10,033 nucleotides of DNA from an uncultured Cellvibrio sp. (GTDB taxonomy: Bacteria; Pseudomonadota; Gammaproteobacteria; Pseudomonadales; Cellvibrionaceae): contig CAMPIG010000147.1 in the NCBI GenBank assembly GCA_946886255.1, positions 1 to 10,033 on the forward strand, given 5' to 3'. The position numbers and the translations under genes are program-made. Below the pieces are notes generated by a model that saw only the letters and a program-made list of their open reading frames with translations, was not told the DNA's origin and searched no databases. Below are positions 6,541-10,033 of this stretch, one piece after another. How positions within the stretch are numbered: position 1 is the first letter of the stretch; each line of letters opens with the position of its first letter.

Positions 6541-6777
6541 TTAATCACTGAATGGCGTGAGCAGATAGGCCGCTGTCACACCAAGAGCGATAGCTAGCCG
6601 CTCGATATTATAAATTGTGACGTTCTTCTCGCCCCGTTCCAGCATGCCGATATAAGTACGATGTACCCCGGCATACTCCGCAAGCTCTTCTTGGGAGAGC
6701 CCAAGCTCAAGCCGTTTGCGGCGAACATTGGCTGCAAAAACGTTAACAAGTTGGCATTGATTAGGTTGTGTAGGCAT
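6541..6777 (-). CDS. XRE-family regulator resembling R-M controller proteins
   Basis: The 78-residue protein is a single helix-turn-helix domain. RLELGLSQEELAEYAGVHRT (22-41), YIGMLERGEKN (42-52) and IYNIERLAIALGV (55-67) closely resemble the controller (C) proteins that time restriction-modification genes, which are also about 80 residues. It would be a dimeric DNA-binding protein. The start at 6777 lacks a clear Shine-Dalgarno site, which is common in C-protein genes with very short leaders; the predicted transcript start lies about 20 nt upstream. It precedes the AHH toxin by 77 nt in the same direction, and the repeated operator at 6794-6830 lies directly upstream. No methyltransferase or restriction gene is in view, so here the controller seems to govern a toxin/immunity pair. 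Confidence 0.85.
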   Translation of the reverse strand: MPTQPNQCQLVNVFAANVRRKRLELGLSQEELAEYAGVHRTYIGMLERGEKNVTIYNIERLAIALGVTAAYLLTPFSD

Positions 6778-6794
6778 TTGCCAACTTTGCTAAG

Positions 6795-6823
6795 TTGCAT
6801 ACTATAGTTCTACATACTATGAT
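6795..6823 (+). promoter_or_regulatory. Candidate divergent promoter of the small Cys-rich gene
   Basis: On the plus strand TTGCAT (6795-6800) and TATGAT (6818-6823, five of six) are 17 bp apart. The -10 adjoins the second operator repeat. It nearly mirrors the minus-strand promoter over the same bases, so the two should compete or be co-regulated. The -35 is weak (three of six). Confidence 0.45.
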
Positions 6824-6829
6824 TAGCAA
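6801..6829 (-). promoter_or_regulatory. Candidate promoter of the XRE regulator
   Basis: On the minus strand TTGCTA (6824-6829) and TATAGT (6801-6806, five of six -10 matches) are exactly 17 bp apart. The -10 lies within the proximal operator repeat, so operator binding would affect initiation directly. The predicted leader is about 20 nt. Confidence 0.6.
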
Positions 6830-6903
6830 CCAATAAATGCGGATAGAATAAATGTGATCCAATGATGGGTGTGTTTATTCATTGGTGGTGGGGGGGGAGG
6901 GGT

Positions 6904-7161
6904 ATGTTAGGTATGGACTGCGTGCGAAAAGATATTGATGAAGAGCCCTCCTTGAAGCAAGAGTTTCTGAATCTCTGCGATGAGTTTTCAGAGTTTAATG
7001 ATTATTGTGCCTTCTTTTGTGAGTCGGTCAGTCTTCACACCAATCAATGCGAAATGGCCGATAAGATCTATGCGCAGGGATTGAAGCGCTTTTCCAGATC
7101 GGTCAGGGATAGGGCGCAGTTTTTTGATGAGTGGTTGCAGAGAATTAACGAAAAAATATAA
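6904..7161 (+). CDS. Small Cys-rich hypothetical protein (twin CX9C pattern)
   Basis: I do not recognise this 85-residue family. The start is ATG 6904 with GGAGGGG just before it; ATG 6913 is a close alternative, and an upstream ATG at 6862 would add an implausible Trp/Gly stretch translated from the G-run. The protein is predicted mostly helical, charged and soluble, with no signal peptide. C25, C35, C39 and C49 form a symmetric C-x9-C-x3-C-x9-C pattern, plus C6. Such spacing could place cysteines on facing helices for disulfides or metal binding, as in twin-CX9C or helical copper-storage proteins; this is speculation. It is divergent from the XRE-toxin-immunity genes and shares their operator, which hints at a linked role. 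Confidence 0.6.
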   Translation: MLGMDCVRKDIDEEPSLKQEFLNLCDEFSEFNDYCAFFCESVSLHTNQCEMADKIYAQGLKRFSRSVRDRAQFFDEWLQRINEKI

Positions 7162-7214
7162 TTGGCTGAATTAGATACTGCTTGAGAAAAACAGCTGCCG
7201 ATCAAAAACGAAAC

Positions 7215-7233
7215 TTGGCTTTAGCCAATTTTT
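7215..7233 (+). terminator. Weak intrinsic terminator after the small gene
   Basis: A 5-bp stem TTGGC/GCCAA (7215-7219 with 7224-7228) with loop TTTA is followed by five T (7229-7233). It lies 54 nt after the small gene's stop. The stem is short, so the call is tentative. Confidence 0.35.
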
Positions 7234-7305
7234 CTAAACTAATGAGATTGCTTTGGTGACCGCCTCGCGGGTGAATTAATTCATTATCATTCAGTCTTAA
7301 TCAGC

Positions 7306-8631
7306 ATGAAATATGTTCTGATAATATTGATTGTGCTTCTCGGTGCGGCCGCTCTGTACTTCAAAGACCAGATCCTGCTGTCGCCGCACGATTCCTATTA
7401 CTCCGCATTGCTACGCGAAAATCTCAAGGCTACCGCCGAGCGTTGGAGGATGGAAGCGGAAGAATCCTTAGCCGCCCCATTACGAATTTCCTTACCCTAC
7501 AGCGAACGCCGCCTGCTTGAAGCTGATTATCTACAACCCATCACCTTTGCGTTTGATCTTAAAATGGATGAGCTGGTCCAGGTCAATATTTTTCCATCAA
7601 TCAATACGCGCGCGGAAGTTTTCGTGGATGTGTTTTATGTAAAGGACGCAGCAACCGAACCAAAGCGTATTGCCAGCATGGCGGTGAAGGAGCAACAACT
7701 CAAGATAGGGGCTGAACATACTGGCCAGTACCTGGTGCGCATACAACCATCCCACGCTGCACAGGGATTAATGGATATCACCATAACCTCACCACTACGG
7801 TATGGCTTTCCTGTTGATACCGAGAGCGAAAATGCCGTGCAGAGTTTTTTTGGTGGTGATCGCGATGGTGGAGCGAGACGGCATGAAGGTATCGATATTT
7901 TTGCACCGCGTGGTACGCCGGTCATTGCGGCCGAGGCAGGTCGCGTTGCCCGCGTGGGGGAGACGCCACGTGGCGGAAAACATGTGTGGGTCCGTGGCGA
8001 CAACCGCTCTTTTTATTATGCGCATCTCGACTCAATCGCGGTGTCCCCCGGTGATCGTGTCAGGCGAGGAGACGTTCTCGGCACCGTCGGTAATACCGGC
8101 AATGCAGTCACTACCAGCCCGCATTTGCATTTTGGGATATACAAATTTGTGCGGGGCGCGGTTGATCCGTTGCCGCTGGTTGGTCGGAAAAAATCGGTCA
8201 ACACTTACGCTCCGCCCCTCGTTGAACTGGCGCCGCGTTGGTTGTCGATTAATACAAAGGAAGTAAATTTGCGCAGCGGCCCTTCACTGAAAACCAGCAT
8301 CGTTGCTTCTTTACTGCGTGCGGAATTAGTACAAGTGGATTCAGTCGCCGGGGATTGGTTACGGGTTACAACAGGCAAGGGCACAAAAGGATATATTGCG
8401 CGGCGTTTGACGGAGACACCGTCCGAATCAATGTTAACACTCACTGAAAATTACGTGGCTTTTTCTTTGCCCGATGACACCGCGCCCGTTGTAGGTAATT
8501 TTTCTGCGGGCGATAAATTACCAACCTTAGGTCAGTTTGGCAGTTTTGCGTGGGTCCAAATGCCGGGCGGAGTTTACGCTTGGGCTAAAGTGGCGAAGCA
8601 GGGAACCCCAACGATGTTGCGCCCATTTTGA
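7306..8631 (+). CDS. Membrane-anchored M23 metallopeptidase with SH3b domain
   Basis: The 441-residue protein begins with an uncleaved-looking membrane anchor (residues 3-19), placing the rest in the periplasm. Residues 40-165 form a beta-rich region of unknown family. The LytM/M23 peptidase domain spans about 170-295 with the zinc and catalytic residues intact: H193 and D197 in HEGID, H240 in YYAHLD, and H273/H275 in HLHFG. An SH3b domain follows (about 312-367, VNLRSGPS), and the last 70 residues resemble a second, weaker SH3-like repeat. It should cut peptide cross-links of peptidoglycan, with SH3b binding the wall. All active-site residues are present, so it is probably an enzyme, not an EnvC-type activator. 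No clear Shine-Dalgarno site precedes the ATG, and no better start exists upstream. It appears monocistronic. Confidence 0.9.
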   Translation: MKYVLIILIVLLGAAALYFKDQILLSPHDSYYSALLRENLKATAERWRMEAEESLAAPLRISLPYSERRLLEADYLQPITFAFDLKMDELVQVNIFPSINTRAEVFVDVFYVKDAATEPKRIASMAVKEQQLKIGAEHTGQYLVRIQPSHAAQGLMDITITSPLRYGFPVDTESENAVQSFFGGDRDGGARRHEGIDIFAPRGTPVIAAEAGRVARVGETPRGGKHVWVRGDNRSFYYAHLDSIAVSPGDRVRRGDVLGTVGNTGNAVTTSPHLHFGIYKFVRGAVDPLPLVGRKKSVNTYAPPLVELAPRWLSINTKEVNLRSGPSLKTSIVASLLRAELVQVDSVAGDWLRVTTGKGTKGYIARRLTETPSESMLTLTENYVAFSLPDDTAPVVGNFSAGDKLPTLGQFGSFAWVQMPGGVYAWAKVAKQGTPTMLRPF

Positions 8632-8690
8632 TACTGGGCATCAACATTCTCTAATTTGCTCCGTGATGAAGTGCAATGTCACGAGTCAGA

Positions 8691-9197
8691 CTATTCATTC
8701 CAGGATCTCGCCAAAAAACGTCCTTTACCGCCCGACAGGACATGCATGGCCAGTTGCGTATTACGGGCTTGCGCCTCAGTTGATTTCAATCGATCCATGT
8801 AACGTAGTATTTCCTTTTGAAGGCTCGGGATGAGTTCATCCCAGCCCTTTTTGGCAAGTTGATTTTGTTCTAACGCCTCGCTGAACCAAATGGGCATCGG
8901 ATGAGCGGGCCCCGGTTTATAATTTGCGTCAAATTGCAGTTTTACTTGCACCAGGCTACCGACCTGTGTGTTGGAGGCTTTGAGCACTTCACGACTCAAA
9001 TACAAATAAAAACTCCCGTCGCCAGCAGGCATCATATTGATACGCCACGGCGGCTCAGGCTTGCTGTTTACCTGCACTACAACTGGAAGGGGCTTGCGCC
9101 AGTTTTTCTTTAGTTGCGCAGCCAGTTCCGCGCTGACAGGTACATAAGGATTTATTCCGCGTTTTTTGATTGTTGCGGTAAAAGAAATGTTCGCCAT
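8691..9197 (-). CDS. DUF1905 and YdeI/OmdA-type C-terminal domain protein
   Basis: I start at ATG 9197 because the family begins with the ISFTATIKKRG strand; the same frame stays open upstream only as a shadow of the YCII gene. The 168-residue cytosolic protein has a DUF1905 domain (3-93; INPYVPVS, PPWRINMMPAGDGSFYLYL, QVGSLVQVKLQFD). A C-terminal YdeI/OmdA-like helical segment follows (100-155; WDELIPSLQKEILRYMDRLK then EAQARNTQLAMHVL). The latter family is called bacteriocin-protection or OmpD-associated, but its molecular role is unclear. No strong ribosome site precedes the start. It lies 49 nt after the YCII gene in the same direction, so translation may depend on the upstream gene and the two are probably one operon. 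Confidence 0.85.
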   Translation of the reverse strand: MANISFTATIKKRGINPYVPVSAELAAQLKKNWRKPLPVVVQVNSKPEPPWRINMMPAGDGSFYLYLSREVLKASNTQVGSLVQVKLQFDANYKPGPAHPMPIWFSEALEQNQLAKKGWDELIPSLQKEILRYMDRLKSTEAQARNTQLAMHVLSGGKGRFLARSWNE

Positions 9198-9246
9198 GGC
9201 GCAACCCGTGAGATCACAAATATCCGGTTTCAATAGGTTCAGTCTC

Positions 9247-9657
9247 TCATGTAGCGGATGCTTGTGCTTGAAATGATTCACAAACGCAGACTTCAATACC
9301 GCCCCCCAGAAACCTCCCGGTATGCGCACTGGGATGCTTGGCGGCGATCTCCACTGCCTCGTTGATGTCCTGAGCCTCAACGAAAAAGAAAGCGCCAATG
9401 CGCTCGCTGCTGGAGCTGCTGGAAAGGAAAGGCCCATTTGCAATTATCGGCTGACTATGTGCGTTATCCGGGGTGTCTGTGGGGCGGATGCTCCTCCAGG
9501 CTTGCGGATCTGATAGGCCGCCCAACTCCGCCAATTTACCGGTTTTTTCCCAAGCCTCGTAATGGGGCTGGCAAGCAGCGGAGAGCGCCTCCATCTCGCT
9601 GGTTGAGAGAGCATTAGCGATCTTCGGATCGTAATAACATAAACAGATGAATTTCAT
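9247..9657 (-). CDS. YCII-related domain protein
   Basis: The 136-residue protein opens with MKFICLCYYD and has the family motif as NGPF (74-77, usually DGPF), then FFFVEAQDINEAVEIAAKHP (91-110) with the conserved HP pair. The ferredoxin-like alpha/beta YCII fold occurs in small cytosolic proteins often encoded near ECF sigma factors. No activity is firmly established for this group, and no sigma-factor gene is in view. A run of six Ser (79-84) follows NGPF. GAGGAGA gives a strong Shine-Dalgarno site, and the DUF1905/YdeI gene follows. Confidence 0.85.
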   Translation of the reverse strand: MKFICLCYYDPKIANALSTSEMEALSAACQPHYEAWEKTGKLAELGGLSDPQAWRSIRPTDTPDNAHSQPIIANGPFLSSSSSSERIGAFFFVEAQDINEAVEIAAKHPSAHTGRFLGGGIEVCVCESFQAQASAT

Positions 9658-9847
9658 TAGTTCTCCTCAGTCTTTATTGCGCGTCCACCACAAGTTTATA
9701 TCAAATGTGTGTCACCAAAGGTGGCGTAGGATTTAGACGGGCTCTGATGTAGCTTTCACATGTCAGCGACTTTTTAGTCACATTAGTGTTGTTAACCTCC
9801 CAGCGTTTCATCAAATAAATACGGTCGATTCTTGGAGGAAGAGCAGT

Positions 9848-10033
9848 ATGAGCAGGCAAATGAGCAAAATAAGCAGGGTTTTGAGACAGATATCATGGTT
9901 GACTCTGTCGGCGCTCCTGATTGGCTTTCCACTTTTTAGCTTTCCACTTTCTACCCATGCAGCAGAGGCGCCCGGTGCGCTGACTGTCATTGTCAAAGAT
10001 CAGAATACTGACCGGCCACTCTCAACCGTGCAG
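9848..10033 (+). CDS. Secreted or outer-membrane protein, N-terminal part
   Basis: ATG 9848 follows a strong GGAGGAAGA site, and the frame stays open to the window edge, giving 62 residues. Residues 1-40 form a signal peptide: basic start, hydrophobic core, likely cleavage at THA-AEA. Mature sequence GALTVIVKDQNTDRPLSTVQ looks like the first strands of a carboxypeptidase-regulatory-like beta-sandwich, which often precedes TonB-dependent receptors. The class is therefore a guess. The signal core carries a 15-bp in-frame tandem duplication (9924-9950). Confidence 0.65.
   Translation, partial: MSRQMSKISRVLRQISWLTLSALLIGFPLFSFPLSTHAAEAPGALTVIVKDQNTDRPLSTVQ
9924..9950 (+). repeat. Tandem 12-bp repeat, 15-bp period, in signal peptide
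   Basis: GCTTTCCACTTT occurs at 9924-9935 and again at 9939-9950, separated by TTA. The period is five codons, so the repeat doubles the FPL unit of the signal-peptide core without shifting frame. Slipped-strand duplication is the simplest origin. Confidence 0.8.

Larger units (their letters stand above)
6794..6830. promoter_or_regulatory. C-box-like operator between XRE gene and divergent gene
   Basis: The site is bounded by GTTGC and GCAAC (6794-6798 and 6826-6830) as an inverted repeat. Inside, CATACTAT occurs twice (6798-6805 and 6813-6820), a 15-bp period; on the minus strand this reads ATAGTATG-N7-ATAGTATG. ACTATAGT at 6801-6808 is a perfect palindrome. TATAGT-type boxes spaced this way resemble the C-box operators of restriction-modification controllers. 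It overlaps promoters in both directions, so the XRE protein probably controls itself and its neighbour from here. Confidence 0.65.

Noticed and set aside
6541..6777. Presence of a full restriction-modification system
   Set aside because: The regulator resembles C proteins, but no methyltransferase or restriction endonuclease gene lies in the window; the adjacent nuclease is of AHH toxin type.
7272..7293. Fur-box-like AT-rich sequence before the M23 peptidase gene
   Set aside because: One GATAAT-type hexamer is present but the second half of the inverted repeat does not match.
9198..9443. N-terminal extension of the DUF1905/YdeI gene
   Set aside because: Most of this stretch is the other frame of the YCII gene; family homology begins at the internal Met at 9197.

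Overview
The window looks like chromosomal DNA of a Gram-negative gammaproteobacterium. Supporting signs are an outer-membrane beta-barrel end with a terminal Phe, a BetT-type BCCT transporter, a periplasmic delta-class carbonic anhydrase, a CspA-type cold-shock protein and good Shine-Dalgarno sites. A Cellvibrionaceae-like marine or soil relative is my guess, but no marker gene fixes it. There is no rRNA, tRNA, CRISPR array, transposase or integrase in the window.

Layout. 1-267 is the end of an outer-membrane barrel gene, followed 17 nt later by betT (285-2291), probably in one operon for choline or betaine uptake. A bidirectional terminator (2339-2368) separates betT from a convergent cold-shock gene (2415-2624, minus) with a long leader. 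2921-3745 (minus) is a secreted delta-class carbonic anhydrase. 3940-5228 is a small regulon: a MerR-family regulator (minus) diverges from DUF2938 and DUF2798 membrane-protein genes. A dyad sits in the 19-bp spacer of the structural promoter, as in classical MerR-activated promoters.

5296-7161 is the most unusual part. A minus-strand cluster encodes a small XRE regulator resembling restriction-modification controller (C) proteins, a stand-alone AHH-type nuclease toxin, and a DUF1629/Imm11-like immunity protein. A short operator with two ATAGTATG direct repeats 15 bp apart lies between the regulator and a divergent small gene whose product has a CX9C-X3-CX9C cysteine pattern. Near mirror-image promoters for both directions overlap this operator. 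This looks like a toxin/immunity cassette under C-protein-style control.

7306-8631 encodes a membrane-anchored M23 peptidase with an SH3b domain. 8691-9657 (minus) is a YCII-domain gene followed by a DUF1905/YdeI-family gene. At 9848 a new plus-strand gene begins with a signal peptide and runs off the window; it may be the start of a TonB-dependent receptor or another secreted protein.
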